Below are positions 21,543 to 31,698 of a stretch of DNA of 40,147 nt, piece by piece. The DNA comes from Caecitellus pseudoparvulus. Lineage: Eukaryota > Bigyra: Bicosoecida. The stretch spans positions 1-40,147 of the forward strand of contig CBFFRQ010000144.1 in the NCBI GenBank assembly GCA_965644315.1, given 5' to 3'. A program made the translations under genes and the position numbers. Numbering within the stretch: position 1 is the stretch's first letter; each line of letters begins with the position of its first letter. The notes under the pieces were generated by a model that was not told where the DNA came from, made no database searches, and saw only the letters and a list, made by a program, of their open reading frames with translations.

Positions 21543-22706
21543 TCACGCTCGCCCCACTCCGCGAGATCTCAGCAAGAGCATCGCACGCCGCCCATGCCGA
21601 GTGCTGGTGCCAGCCCACACTGCATCACGCGCCGCTTGCATGAAAGGCTCTCCGTAATGTTGCCAAACGTGGGCTGGGATGGCTCGGTGACCAGTCAGGC
21701 CCAGCACCTCACGCACAGTGTCTGTGTTTCCTTCCTCGCATGCCTCTTGGAAGGCGGCCTCAAGTATACTCGGATCCACTGCGCGCACATTCACTTCCCG
21801 CGCACCATTCAGGGCCAGCAGTTCACGCACAGTGTCTGTGTTTCCTTCCTGACATGCCTCCCGGAAGGCGGCTTCAGGTCCATTCTCATCCGCCGCATGC
21901 ACATCAACTTCCCGCGCTCCAGTCAGGCTCAGCAGCTCACGCACAATTTCTGTTTGGCCATAGTTGCATGCCCACCGAAAGGCAGCCTCAGGTCCAGCCC
22001 CATCCGCCGCGTGCACATCCACCTCCCGCGCCCCAGTGAGGCCCAGCAGCTCACACACAATGTCTGTGTGGCCCATGGCGCATGCCGCTCGGAAGGCGGC
22101 CTCAGGTCCAGCCTGATCCGCCGCATGCACATCCACTGCCCGCGCCCCAGTCAGGCCCAGCAGCTCACGCACGATGTCCGTGTGGCCATACCAGCATGCT
22201 TTATGGAAGGCGGCCTCAGCTCTACCCCATGCAGCCGCGTGCACATCAACTGCCCGCGCACCAGTCAGAGCCAGCAGCTCACGCACAATGTCGAGGTGGC
22301 CATAGTGGCAGGCCCACCGGAGAGCAGCCTCAGGTCCAGCCTGATCCGCCGCGTGCACGTCCACCTCCCGCACCCCTGGCAGGCTCAGCAGCTCACGCAC
22401 GATGTTGGTGTGGCCATTGCGGCATGCCAGTCGGAAGGCGGCCTCAGGTCCACGCTCATCTGCCGCGTGCACATCCACCGCCAGGACACCTGTCAGGCCC
22501 AACAGCTCGCGCACCAACTTCAGGTGACCTTTTCTGCACGCAAGCCGGAACCCAGCAGTTGTGTCTGAACTCGCCAGTGCCTCGGCCAAAGTGGCAGTCT
22601 GAGTGCTGGCTTGCTGCAAGATGAGCCACAGCTGATCTGCAGCTGCCACTTTACAGGCAGCGTTCCACTGGGTCTCGAGGTGTGCTGGGCTTCGAAAGGT
22701 TGCCAT
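21543..22706 (-). CDS. ankyrin-repeat protein, second member of the family
   Basis: From the ATG at 22706 the product is 387 residues. After a 60-residue N-terminal region, nine ankyrin-like repeats of 38 residues follow with the same blocks as the gene at 4971-7865: GPEAAFRxAC, GHTDIVRELL and LTGAREVDVHAAD. It ends with LTGHRAIP and a further 40-residue basic tail. The N-terminal region differs from that of the larger protein, so only the repeat array and the cap are shared. The first and last repeats are the most diverged and the middle ones the most alike, the pattern of internal unit turnover. It is convergent with the E1 gene. Function is presumably protein binding; nothing in the sequence names a partner. 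Confidence 0.8.
   Translation of the reverse strand: MATFRSPAHLETQWNAACKVAAADQLWLILQQASTQTATLAEALASSDTTAGFRLACRKGHLKLVRELLGLTGVLAVDVHAADERGPEAAFRLACRNGHTNIVRELLSLPGVREVDVHAADQAGPEAALRWACHYGHLDIVRELLALTGARAVDVHAAAWGRAEAAFHKACWYGHTDIVRELLGLTGARAVDVHAADQAGPEAAFRAACAMGHTDIVCELLGLTGAREVDVHAADGAGPEAAFRWACNYGQTEIVRELLSLTGAREVDVHAADENGPEAAFREACQEGNTDTVRELLALNGAREVNVRAVDPSILEAAFQEACEEGNTDTVREVLGLTGHRAIPAHVWQHYGEPFMQAARDAVWAGTSTRHGRRAMLLLRSRGVGRA
21680..22560 (-). repeat. 114-bp tandem repeat encoding ankyrin units
   Basis: Same repeat unit and period as the array at 5029-5945, read on the same strand. Units are somewhat more diverged than in the first array. Ends approximate. Confidence 0.8.
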
Positions 22707-23432
22707 GACTGTCGCCAGGATGCCAGGGTCCAACGCTGATGTTGAAGCCAGAGGTTGAGACAGGCTCGGGCAAGTGAAGCACCGTGATGTCACGCGGAAG
22801 AGCAACAGGTATGCAGCAAGGGAAAGTGTAAATCGATGACGATGACAAGTCTGTGCACATGCAGATGCTGGATTTGCGTCGATATACGTGCAAAGATTTT
22901 GCGGGAAGCACCTGCATGATTATCGCAACCACGTGCGCCACGCCAGCGTGGCACGCACCAGCTCCTGACACAGTGCTCGGAAAGACAGCTTCACACTAAC
23001 AGCGAGCAAATACCTTTGCGCGCTGGTGTCCAGGCTGGATTTGCGTCGCCTGGGGCAAGACTTGACTTGAATTGTGCCAAGGCGGAGAGTGTGTCCAGCT
23101 TGTCCTCGTGTCTGGAGCTGTGGCAGGGCCAGGCCGGCGGGGACATGGCGCGAAGAGGGACGCCAGGATCGCACATAGGCGGGCTTGGCATATGACCCAG
23201 GCCAGTGTGGAGCAAATCTCCAGCAGCGAGTTTGCACGCCGCACCGAAGGAAAGCCACTCTCACGGTCAAGGAACGCCAGGAGAAAGACACGTCCACACA
23301 CCACAGCCAAGAAATTAGCAGCCAAGACGTGCCCTTCACAAACCGTTCCAGCATGTATGGGCTTAATCTTCGCTTACGAATTTGGCTGCAGCCCCACAGC
23401 GGCAGTTCAAATCTTGGTCCAGCTCGTCATGG
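22707..23432. other. intergenic, one duplicated 15-mer
   Basis: No convincing gene. The 15-mer GCTGGATTTGCGTCG occurs at 22867-22881 and again at 23034-23048 in the same orientation. Open frames on both strands between 23,000 and 23,550 have no ATG-led, recognisable product. Confidence 0.4.
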
Positions 23433-23443
23433 CGTCAACTTCC
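23433..23443 (+). repeat. target site duplication, left copy
   Basis: CGTCAACTTCC, identical to 28496-28506 and in the same orientation. Confidence 0.7.
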
Positions 23444-23448
23444 GCTGG

Positions 23449-23476
23449 CATGGCAATATACTGGAAATGGGCAAAA
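23449..23476 (+). repeat. left terminal inverted repeat
   Basis: 28 bp starting CATGGCAATATACTGG and ending GGGCAAAA. Its reverse complement is at 28464-28491 with one mismatch (C versus G at the sixth base). Confidence 0.85.
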
Positions 23477-23599
23477 CATTCTCGCACCACCTCCAGTATT
23501 TTCGCTGACAGGGCGCAATTTTGGCATCCCATAGAGGATATTTGCAGGCTTTGATTTATTGTTTAGGCTGCCACCAGCCCCACAGGCGCTGTTTTTGGC

Positions 23600-26059
23600 A
23601 TGGACCAGCCCATTTTCGCGGCGTCGCCCACGGCCCTTCCAGCGCCGTCTCCGCCATTGAACTTGCAACAAGGGCCCTTCCTGATTAAAGTTTCTTCGTC
23701 TGACGCCCGTCACTGCGTGCACTGTGCGCGCTGGAGGCAAGAGCAGGCTGAGGGGTTGCGTGCCTCGCAGGGTCGCTCCTCTGGAGCTGACCTCGTGACC
23801 AGGACACACTACCACTGTTTGCGAACAGGGTGTCACTGGCGAGGGAAGAATCCCAGTAACTTCTCCAACCACCGATGTGGGCATGCGCGGGCCATGAAGC
23901 TGGCGGCAGGTGCGTGGCGTGGTGGTGCCTCAAACAGGCGTTTCGCCCAGCTGCGCAGCCAGCACGCCGAGCCTCCCTGCGGCGCAGAATCGGGTGCCTC
24001 ACACCATGTAGTGGTAGACATGCCTAAACCTTCCTCAGAAGTTGTGGTTGCCGATCCATGTGCGTGCTAAAGCGCCTTGCTCGCCGCGCCACAGCGTCAC
24101 GGCAATGGTGCTGCCTCTGCGCAGGCACTGGCTCTGGCTCTGGAGGCGTTGGCAGCCCAGCCATGGATCCCCCCAGCTCCAGCGGCGAGTGGATGCTGTA
24201 TCCACGGGCCATCGCAGACATGGCTGAAGAGTTCTTCCGCCGAAGCCTTCCAGGCGACCAGGGCACCACTTGGTTCGCCCAAGCCTTCGCCAGCGCCCGA
24301 GCCATGGTGCGGGCCACTGCTGCTACAGCCAGTCAGCTGCTGCTGGGGGCCGCCCCTGCCGGCGACGAGTTCATCCAGCAGTGCACCAAAGACGACGTAG
24401 CTCCTGAGTGCCTCCCTGAGGCTCCCTCTGACTTGATCGTGCCTCCCAGCGCGGCTGCCCTGGCTGGCTCAGTGGGCTCAGTGCTGGGCATGCTCATGGC
24501 ATCCCCTGCGCAGCCTGTGACCCTGGGACTGCCTGGGGCGACCGTCATGGCCACCCGTGCAGCCCTGAGCCGGGCTAGGCTGCCGCCTCAGCATGGAGAA
24601 GGGGTGCTGATGGCCTTTCCTGACAACCCTGCTGAGCTGGGCGTCGCGTCGGCGCTGCGAGATGGGCAAGGCTCCGTGGACCCAGCACTGAGGAAGGATG
24701 CAACTGAGAAGCAAGGCAACATGCTGTACAGGTCTATCGAGCCGAGTGAGGATATGGAGAGCAAGGCAGGCACCCTGGCAGGCACAACACACGCCGTCAC
24801 ATGGGACTCCTGGGTTGTGCAGCCTGCCGCGAATGCTGCACTGGCAGGCTCACTGTACGAGCACTACATCCCCACCCGCAAGCAGCCCGTCACCCTGGAC
24901 GTCCAGCCAGTGGGCCTCGCTGCAACCCACCCAGCCTATGGCGAGCAGTTACCCTTCCTCCCTCGCCCTCCTGGTCCCTGCCCCAGCAGGACTGCGCCGT
25001 GGAGCCCAGACGGCCACAGCCTGCCAGCCAGTGAAGCATACCAAACAGCTGCAGCCGCAGCACGGTTGCGCTTCGAAGTCGCAGTGGCCGCACAAGCTGG
25101 CAGGCCAGCCCAGGTGGGTGACCGGCCCATCCCCGCAGAGGTCCAAGCGGACCTGGACCAAATGGAAGCAGACCTGAAGGGAAGCATGGCGCACCCCTCC
25201 ATGCGCACCGAACTCACAGTTTTATCCGTGAGTAGGAAGGGCTGGACTGATGTGCGGCAGCAGCTGCCATGGGGCACCTGTCCCAAGGCAGGCAGCTGCC
25301 ACGGCACGTGCAAGTGGACGACCAATGGCACCCACAGCGCGAAGCAGTGTCTGTTCACCAGATTCAAGGGAGTGCAGCCTGTAACAAAGGCGACTCTGCT
25401 CTGCAGAAGCCATCGATTTGCTGTCACAGTGGGGTCGCGATCCTTTTGGAGGGTCAAGCACCAGCTGTACCCCGACGTTCTCCCAGATGGGTCGCCCCCG
25501 CCTGGCATGGAGGGCCGCAGGCTGGTCCTTTCCATACCATGCGCAATCGCTGGCACCATTCTGATGGACGAGGCTGCTGCTACGAGTCTGTGGGAGAACT
25601 ACGTCGCTCACCGCCGCGAAGGCATGGTCAAGGTGCAGAAAGCCTTCTGGCGAGACCTCATGCGGCCCTTCGAGGACAAGGTAGACTCCTGGAAAGAGAA
25701 GCTGTTCAAGAAGCACGCCTCTCTCGGTGAATGCCCTGAGGTGCAATATGCGCTGGCCCAAGCCGTGCGCCGAGCCAGAAAGCATGTTGTGGGCAACGTG
25801 CGATCCAGCACAAGTGTGAAGGCTCTGCGTGATGCCATCCTGCACATCTACCATGCCGCTGTCAAGCCGCATGTGGAGGGGTACCTGCAGGCCCTTGCAC
25901 GCTTCGCTGACACCATCAGCGTGGACTGGACCTTTGCATCTTCGGCCCGGGTGCACGTCGCGGGCCCACAGCCACTGCGCAGGGCCAGGGCTGCGCCAGC
26001 GAGCCCACAGCACGAGCTGGGCGAGGAAGAGCCTGAAGATGAGCTGGATGGGGAAGAAG

Positions 26060-26105
<46 letters not shown>

Positions 26106-27828
26106 CGATAGCGATAGCGATAGCGACGAGGGTGCAGAGGAGGAAGCCTGTGCGGGCAGCCGAAGCCGGGCCGCACAGGCCTCAGGCAAGACTCGGTGGC
26201 GAGTTGCTCCCTGCATAGCCACGGTTGTGGGCCGGTACGGTTTTATCCTACAACCTCCAATGTTCACGGGCTACGAGAGCGCGGCAAACTTGGCCTGGGT
26301 CCTGGGCTTAGTGCTGCACAGGCTGAAGGGGCACTTGCGGGAGCGCGGCCCGGCGGCGTCCCACCCCAGCGTCATCACAGTGGACAACCTCAGAACCCAC
26401 CAGCACGCCCTGCAGGCAATCATTGACGTGCACTTTCCACTTCTGCCGAAAGGCGTGGTGCGGTTTGCGGTGGATCCGTGGCACTTCGCCAGCCGCGTGG
26501 CCAAGGCCATTCCCAAGCGAGCCACGCACCAGGATGGTCCACTCTTCATCAAGCTGTGGTTCGACACAGTGGAGTGGATCCGAACACCTGCACTGGGCGT
26601 GGTGTCCCCCAAACTGCTCCTTCCAGAGGATGCCATTGCTCGGCAACGAGCCGCCTTGAGCTCTGCTGAGCCTGCCGACATCCAGGCCTTCATCGACCGC
26701 GCCTGCCGCATCTTGCGACGCAAGTCCCTTTCTGACTCCCAAAAGACACAAGTCCAAGAATTCCTCACAGACTATGGGTGGGCCCTGTATGGGCCAGGGC
26801 GTGCAGTTGGGGCTGCCGCAAGGCTTCGCAAGCACGTCCCCCTCGCTCTGGCTGCTGCCTGTGCCACTTCAGCAGGCATGCTGCAGCGTCGGTGCCAAGG
26901 AGATCACTTCACACCAACTCAGGCTGGGCTGCACCCGAGCGGAGTGCCCATCCTTCCCCTCCACATTGGACCCTGCACTCACAAACAGGCCTCAGCGTCA
27001 CTGGAGCGCACTGCAAGCCTGTTTCGCCAGGTGTGGGCGCCTCAATCGCGGGGTGGCGCAGGCACCGCCGTGCAAGGCCGCATCACACGCGGCATCCTGG
27101 ATCCCAAGTCCTCCTTCCCCGCCGTTCGTGCTCGGGTCAAGGCGTCATTGCAAAACGACGTGGGGCTTCAAGGCTTGCTGGATGGGCGTGACGCGGTGCA
27201 CGGCGCCACCACCACCGGGGGCAATGAGAGCCTGCACTCAGGCATGCGGCACATGGTGTCAGCAGGCACATCCACTCGCTTGGATGTTGCCGAGATGAAC
27301 CTCACGCTGTACTGGCTGGAGAAGAACCAGGCCACTGCTGCCAAGCTGCTGTCCACGTATGCGAGCGATGAATGCCGCCAGGAAGAGACACACAGCAAGT
27401 CTCAAGACGTTGCGGCCACTCTAGAGTTTTGCTCTGTACTGACTGGTGATGTAGGTGGCTTTGCTCTAGGTACCCTGACAGCAGCCTTGCAGAGCTGCCC
27501 GGATACGCCTGCCCCGACCACATTCGAGGAAGCCAAGGCCTTTGGCCTGCCCCTGTACCACAAGGCCAGCTCGTCCGTCACGCCAGAGGTTGAAGAAGAC
27601 ATTCGCCGACTGCTCAGGGAGGAGAGGGAGACGCAAGAGGCCAAGACTGCCAAGTACAGCCCAAACACAGCGGCGTCCCGCATCGCCTCCGCTGCTCACG
27701 CCACTGTCGGCAAAGTCGAGCGAGTGGTGAGCATGGTGCAGCGAGAAGAAGAGCAGTTTGTCCAGCGGGAGAAGCGAGCAAGGCATCATGGTCTCAGTTC
27801 GCCGAGTGCCAAGCGTGTGCGCCGCTAA
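23600..27828 (+). CDS. DDE-type transposase of the Mutator-like element, two exons
   Basis: Exons 23600-24059 and 24125-27828 join across a 65-nt intron (GTGCGT to GCGCAG), giving about 1,387 residues. Exon 1 contributes Cys/His pairs (HCVHC, then CLRTGCHW and NHRCGH) that look like a zinc-binding DNA-recognition module. A second cysteine cluster (CPKAGSCHGTCKW) lies near residue 535. Candidate catalytic residues are Asp754 in ISVDWTF, Asp907 in ITVDNLRTH or Asp937 in AVDPWHFASRV, and Glu1188 in GGNESLHSGM. The DPWHF block recalls the D.FH block of ISL3/MULE transposases. An acidic linker with a pure Ser-Asp run (residues about 799-822) sits between the first and second Asp. No internal stop or frameshift was seen, so the copy may be active. 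The C-terminus is basic (KRVRR). Confidence 0.75.
24060..24124 (+). other. intron of the transposase gene
   Basis: A 65-nt intron, donor GTGCGT, acceptor GCGCAG. It joins DPC to TGSGSGG in phase and removes the stop at 24068-24070. An unspliced reading would instead start at the overlapping ATG at 24058. Confidence 0.65.
26059..26130 (+). repeat. hexanucleotide run encoding Ser-Asp dipeptides
   Basis: Tandem GACAGC units, turning to GATAGC in the last three, encode about eleven Ser-Asp pairs inside the transposase. It is in frame and flanked by Glu/Asp-rich codons. Confidence 0.9.
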
Positions 27829-28463
27829 GGGCTGGAGCAGGGCCACCGGCTCTCCGGCTGGGTGAAGGGAGTTTCATCGACACACAGGCCAGTCAGGAGC
27901 CCGAGGCTAGACGCGTGGTATGAGAGACTTGCAGAATGATTCAACATTTCATCAGACTACCTTCATGTAACGGACCTCTCAGCTGTTCAGAGCCGGTAGA
28001 GTGCAGCCCAATGCAGAGATATCGCAGGCCTCGTGGATTGGCGTGGTGAAGCAAACCGAAACGCCACACCCGCACTGTGCAGCGCTCTCTGGCGGGAGAG
28101 AGACAACCCACGGGCAAGCTTTGGACAGGAACACTTCCATAAATCTATTAGGATTGTATGCAGCACAAATTTTTGGAAATTTCGTCTCCTGTTGGGGCAT
28201 TATCTCCATGGAGCGTTGGAAAGCCGTAGAAACACCTTGTCGCCGTCTCCAAGCCAGGTCACGATGTGTTATGATGCGGACTTGCCCGTGATGGATTTCA
28301 GCGATGGTGCAGGTCGCCGCGACCAGCACTCAACACACTTGAAACGCAGCGAGGCTACTGGCTCTGTGAGGCCCCCTGCGCGCCCCTGGACTGGCGTCTG
28401 AGGTTCGCACGAACCACTGCAATGTGCCTCATTCGCGCACATGATCATTGGGCACCGCACCAA
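27829..28463. other. 3' subterminal region of the transposon
   Basis: Between the transposase stop and the right terminal repeat. No gene seen. Composition is more AT-rich around 28,130-28,200. It presumably holds the 3' UTR and transposase-binding sites, but no repeat of the left subterminal region was found by eye. Confidence 0.5.
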
Positions 28464-28491
28464 TTTTGCCCATTTCCAGTATATTCCCATG
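28464..28491 (-). repeat. right terminal inverted repeat
   Basis: Reverse complement of 23449-23476 with 27 of 28 bases identical. Followed after 4 nt by the second CGTCAACTTCC. Confidence 0.85.
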
Positions 28492-28495
28492 CACA

Positions 28496-28506
28496 CGTCA
28501 ACTTCC
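28496..28506 (+). repeat. target site duplication, right copy
   Basis: CGTCAACTTCC, identical to 23433-23443. Confidence 0.7.
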
Positions 28507-28536
28507 CCTCGGCGAGCGCAATCCCCACACGCAAGC

Positions 28537-28840
28537 TGTACCCAACTTCGTCGGCTGCATAAACCTCGCCCCCCGACACGTCTCACAATGTACATCATGT
28601 GTGCCAATCGCCTGTGGGAGTGCTCCGCCGTGCACGGCCGCGAAGGCCCGATCAAGGTCCACGCAGCCTCTTGGCGAGACCTCACGCGGCCCTTCAAACA
28701 CAAGGTTGACTCCTGAAGAAGGGCACTCTGCAGGTAGCACTCCTCTCTCGGTGTATACCCTGAGGTGCAGCATGCACTGGCTCAAGCCGTGCGCTGGGCC
28801 ACAAAGCACGTCGTGGGCAGGGTGTGATCCAGTACAAGCG
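28537..28840 (+). pseudogene. decayed fragment of the same transposase family
   Basis: Nucleotide similarity to the intact transposase around 25,455-25,810 is plain by eye. The block from CTGTGGGAG through TTGGCGAGACCTCACGCGGC to GTTGACTCCTG matches 25,589-25,690, and the block GTCGTGGGCAGGGTG at about 28,810 matches 25,787 onward. The frame is broken: the codon TGG after GACTCC has become TGA, and there are several small deletions, including a large one between 28,560 and 28,600. It corresponds to roughly residues 598-715 of the intact protein. It lies just outside the right end of the intact element, starting about 30 bp after the target duplication, so it belongs to an older copy. Confidence 0.8.
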
Positions 28841-29453
28841 GGGGCCAGGAACACCACCCCCTTGCGCAGGGACTCTTGCAGCAGGCTCTACCTCAACCAT
28901 GCAAGCTTGTCAACAGCCAGGGCGGTGCTTTACCTTGGCTCCTCCGCGTCAGATGGCTCACCACTGGTGCCATCCTCAAAGAGACTCTTCAAACTGACAA
29001 CGGCGCAAGTCTGCTGAACTCACACTCCAGCTCACAAAAATACAGTTGCAGCGAAAGCATACATAGGGAGCTCGAAATGTGATTTGCAAGCCTTTTTCCT
29101 TTTGCAGTGCCTGCTGCCATGCAGAGATTCTTCAGGCTTGCCGCAGCTCTCAACGCTGCAGGACTCTCTGCGTTCTCCTAGGGCAAGTGAGTACGCAAAG
29201 ACTAGCCCTAGTCATCAGTATCAAATTCCTCTTCAAAGTCTTCTTTTCAAACTTACGAATGGACTTCTCGATCACAACCTGCATTGTGTGCAACGCGCAA
29301 CTCGGCTGATTTGAGGCCGCGCGTTTCATTGCGTTTCAAGGCATTTTCCGCAGGGGTTCAACTGCTTCACACTTACGCTGTGCCGCACCGCAGCCACCCG
29401 AGTGTTCACGGACACGCCCGTCACGCAAGCAGGCTGGGCATAGCAGCAAACGT
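28841..29453. other. intergenic, no gene seen
   Basis: Lower GC than the surrounding host genes between 29,000 and 29,300. No recognisable coding frame. It may include further decayed transposon sequence and the promoter of the ATPase gene. Confidence 0.4.
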
Positions 29454-31454
29454 ATGGGGACGGCTCTCTCATCTGCGGTGATTCAGCTCGCAGGTGTGGG
29501 AGGGAGCTGCGGAATTGCGGGTGGAGACAAGGAGGCCAGTGACTTTGTCTACACCAGTTTTCCAGGCGTTCCAGGGTCTGGGTACCGGTACGATGCAAAG
29601 ACCCCAGTTGGGCCCTTTGAGCACCTTTACCTGTCAGGTGCGAGGTGGTACGAGGAGGAACAGCTGGCCCTGTGGCGTGGGATGGTAGAGAACCCTCATC
29701 TTCCAGTGGTGCTTCCCCTTCCGTGCCAGCTTCCCGCACTTAGGGTGCTACGCAATCTCGAGGTTGGGCTGCACCTCGATACAGCCGTGTTTGGGGCATA
29801 CTTGCTTTCAGGCCCACGAGGCACCGGCAAGACATACCTCTTCCAAACCTTTGCTGACCACGCTCACGCTTCCCAAGGAGCAGCCTCAGCAGAGGACGGC
29901 AAACTTACTATCTGTTGCTACCTCAACTTGGCTGCTCACACGGCATCAGATTGTGACCAATTTGACATTCGCCTGCTGGGCATGATCGTGGATCATCTGC
30001 GCGCGGCAAAGCAGCGCTTGGACCTCGCTGAGACGCTGTCTGAGCTTGCTGGTGCTGCGCCAGACAGGGTCGAAGAATTCGCGCCAAAAGTGACTCATGG
30101 GGCGTTTGCGCTACTGACCGCAACCCAAACCAAAGTGAGCGTAGCAAGCGCCTTGCTGAAGATGTCGGGTGTAGGTGTGATTGTCTTTGTTGATGAAGCC
30201 GAGTGCGTGTTCAAAGGCCGACATTTCTCCGCTGCATGCGCTGAAGCTTGGCTGAATGTTCTGGATGCCGTGCCCCGCATAAGAAACTCCGCCATTGGCA
30301 TGGTGCTTTGCACGAGGTTCTCCCGCACGCACCTGCTGTTCAACTCTGGCAGCCGGCGGGATGCCTTTACGCCGGAGTACACCCACGCACACATGCGCCG
30401 TGACTGGGGCAGCCGGCTCAAACACATTCAATTGCAGAGTTGCCGCTGGACGCAGGAATCGCTCATGGCCTACATTCTTTCACATGTAGGCAGCGCTTCA
30501 GGCCCACCCTTCGACTTGTACACGCGGGATGCTGCGTGGCGGCCAGACCCTGGCAATTTAAAGACTGCAAGAGCCTTGGACAGGCTGAGCCAGTTTTGTC
30601 CGGAGGACACAGACGACGGGAGCCCGCACGGTCGGCTGGAAGCATTCTTGGAGCATGTGTTGAAGGTCTGCGGCCACAGCCCTGAGCGTGTGTGGGAGTT
30701 GACACAGGAGTTGGCCAAGCCAGGCTTGTCATCTTTGACGTCATGGCCTGCGCCTGAGGTTTGTGAAGAACAGCGCATTGCACGGGCAGGCAGTCCGACC
30801 AAACTTCGTGTGATGAGCGTGTTCTTGTCAGGGCTTGATCCTGACATGTCGGTCTGGCTGCGTAGTGACTCGCTTCTGACGTTTGTTCCCGCTACCGTTG
30901 TCGTGTGGAGACAGAAGCTCATTCAGAGCCTTGTCCCTTCAGATGACGTGCTCCAAGCTGACGCGAACAAGACTGGCAGGAGCGTGTTGGCTGTCGAAGC
31001 ATCAGCCCACGAAGAAGCGAACGCGTGGATAAGCGACGCAGTTGACGCGGGGTGGTTGGAAGATCTGGGCCGCAACATTGCGCTCGGCAGTCTACTGATA
31101 TACCGCTACTGTGAGAGCCATGGGGTCCACCCTCGTGCAGCTGATGACATGGGCCACCCAGGGTCTGCCATTGAAGCTGAGCTGCCCGTCACCCCCGAAA
31201 GTGCTTCAAGCGACATGGAGCACCACGTGCAGCTTGCAGGTATGCGCGGTGCGGAAGGCGATGGCCTTGCCAAGCAGGGGGGGCTGTTGGCTTCGGCTTG
31301 TGAAGCCCGACGTACGCTATCACGACCACCCACAAAAGCTCGTGCCCGACAAGCACGGAAAGCAGGCAGGGCAGCAGCATCGCTGGGTCGAGCAAAGCGC
31401 CGCAGGAGCTCTGCAGCACACGAGCCACGGGCTAAGCGAAAAGCACGAATGTAA
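29454..31454 (+). CDS. P-loop ATPase of unrecognised family with basic tail
   Basis: A 666-residue single-exon protein. Walker A is GPRGTGKT at residues 120-127 after a hydrophobic strand (FGAYLLSG). Walker B is VIVFVDEAE at 242-250, with Asp247 and Glu248. A following strand, GMVLCTRFSRTHLLF, is a plausible sensor 1 region. The arrangement fits AAA+ or STAND-like ATPases that couple ATP hydrolysis to remodelling of a partner. The C-terminal 50 residues are very basic (KARARQARKAGRAAASLG and on), suggesting nuclear or nucleic acid binding. It lies between a transposon graveyard and the viral insertion, so it may be accessory. RHS/Crinkler-type proteins of protists have similar P-loop domains; I could not confirm membership. 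Confidence 0.7.
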   Translation: MGTALSSAVIQLAGVGGSCGIAGGDKEASDFVYTSFPGVPGSGYRYDAKTPVGPFEHLYLSGARWYEEEQLALWRGMVENPHLPVVLPLPCQLPALRVLRNLEVGLHLDTAVFGAYLLSGPRGTGKTYLFQTFADHAHASQGAASAEDGKLTICCYLNLAAHTASDCDQFDIRLLGMIVDHLRAAKQRLDLAETLSELAGAAPDRVEEFAPKVTHGAFALLTATQTKVSVASALLKMSGVGVIVFVDEAECVFKGRHFSAACAEAWLNVLDAVPRIRNSAIGMVLCTRFSRTHLLFNSGSRRDAFTPEYTHAHMRRDWGSRLKHIQLQSCRWTQESLMAYILSHVGSASGPPFDLYTRDAAWRPDPGNLKTARALDRLSQFCPEDTDDGSPHGRLEAFLEHVLKVCGHSPERVWELTQELAKPGLSSLTSWPAPEVCEEQRIARAGSPTKLRVMSVFLSGLDPDMSVWLRSDSLLTFVPATVVVWRQKLIQSLVPSDDVLQADANKTGRSVLAVEASAHEEANAWISDAVDAGWLEDLGRNIALGSLLIYRYCESHGVHPRAADDMGHPGSAIEAELPVTPESASSDMEHHVQLAGMRGAEGDGLAKQGGLLASACEARRTLSRPPTKARARQARKAGRAAASLGRAKRRRSSAAHEPRAKRKARM

Positions 31455-31698
31455 TGTTAAGGCAGCATGTTGGTTAATGCAAGTGAAGTGCTGGTCGGGC
31501 AGCGGGATTGCGCGTCGAGGTGTACCTAGCCTGGCCTGGCGCGGGTTAGATGAGATGCCATCGTTTGGCTTGCAGATCAGAGTGGTGTCAGGAGCCCCAA
31601 TCTGCTCCCTAGTGCAGCAAAAACGTTCTGTTGAGCGCAAAGGTGCTCGGCAATAAAGCCCGCTCGGGTACATGTTGGTATCATGTTTTTGACCAACG

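Larger units (their letters stand above)
23433..28506 (+). mobile_element. complete-looking DNA transposon, Mutator-like
   Basis: The element is bounded by 28-bp terminal inverted repeats at 23449-23476 and 28464-28491. Outside them is an 11-bp direct repeat, CGTCAACTTCC, at 23433-23443 and 28496-28506, in the place of a target site duplication; 5 and 4 nt separate it from the repeats. The interior is about 5.04 kb and carries a single two-exon transposase gene. Mutator-like elements make 8-11 bp duplications, which fits, as does the transposase layout. KDZ/Zisupton-type elements (8-bp duplications) are the nearest alternative. Confidence 0.8.

Noticed and set aside
21474-22568. A 364-codon + strand frame.
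   Set aside because: Antisense of the second ankyrin gene.
23072-23554. A 160-codon + frame near the left end of the transposon.
   Set aside because: It runs through the terminal inverted repeat and the target duplication, lacks an ordinary start context, and has no recognisable content.
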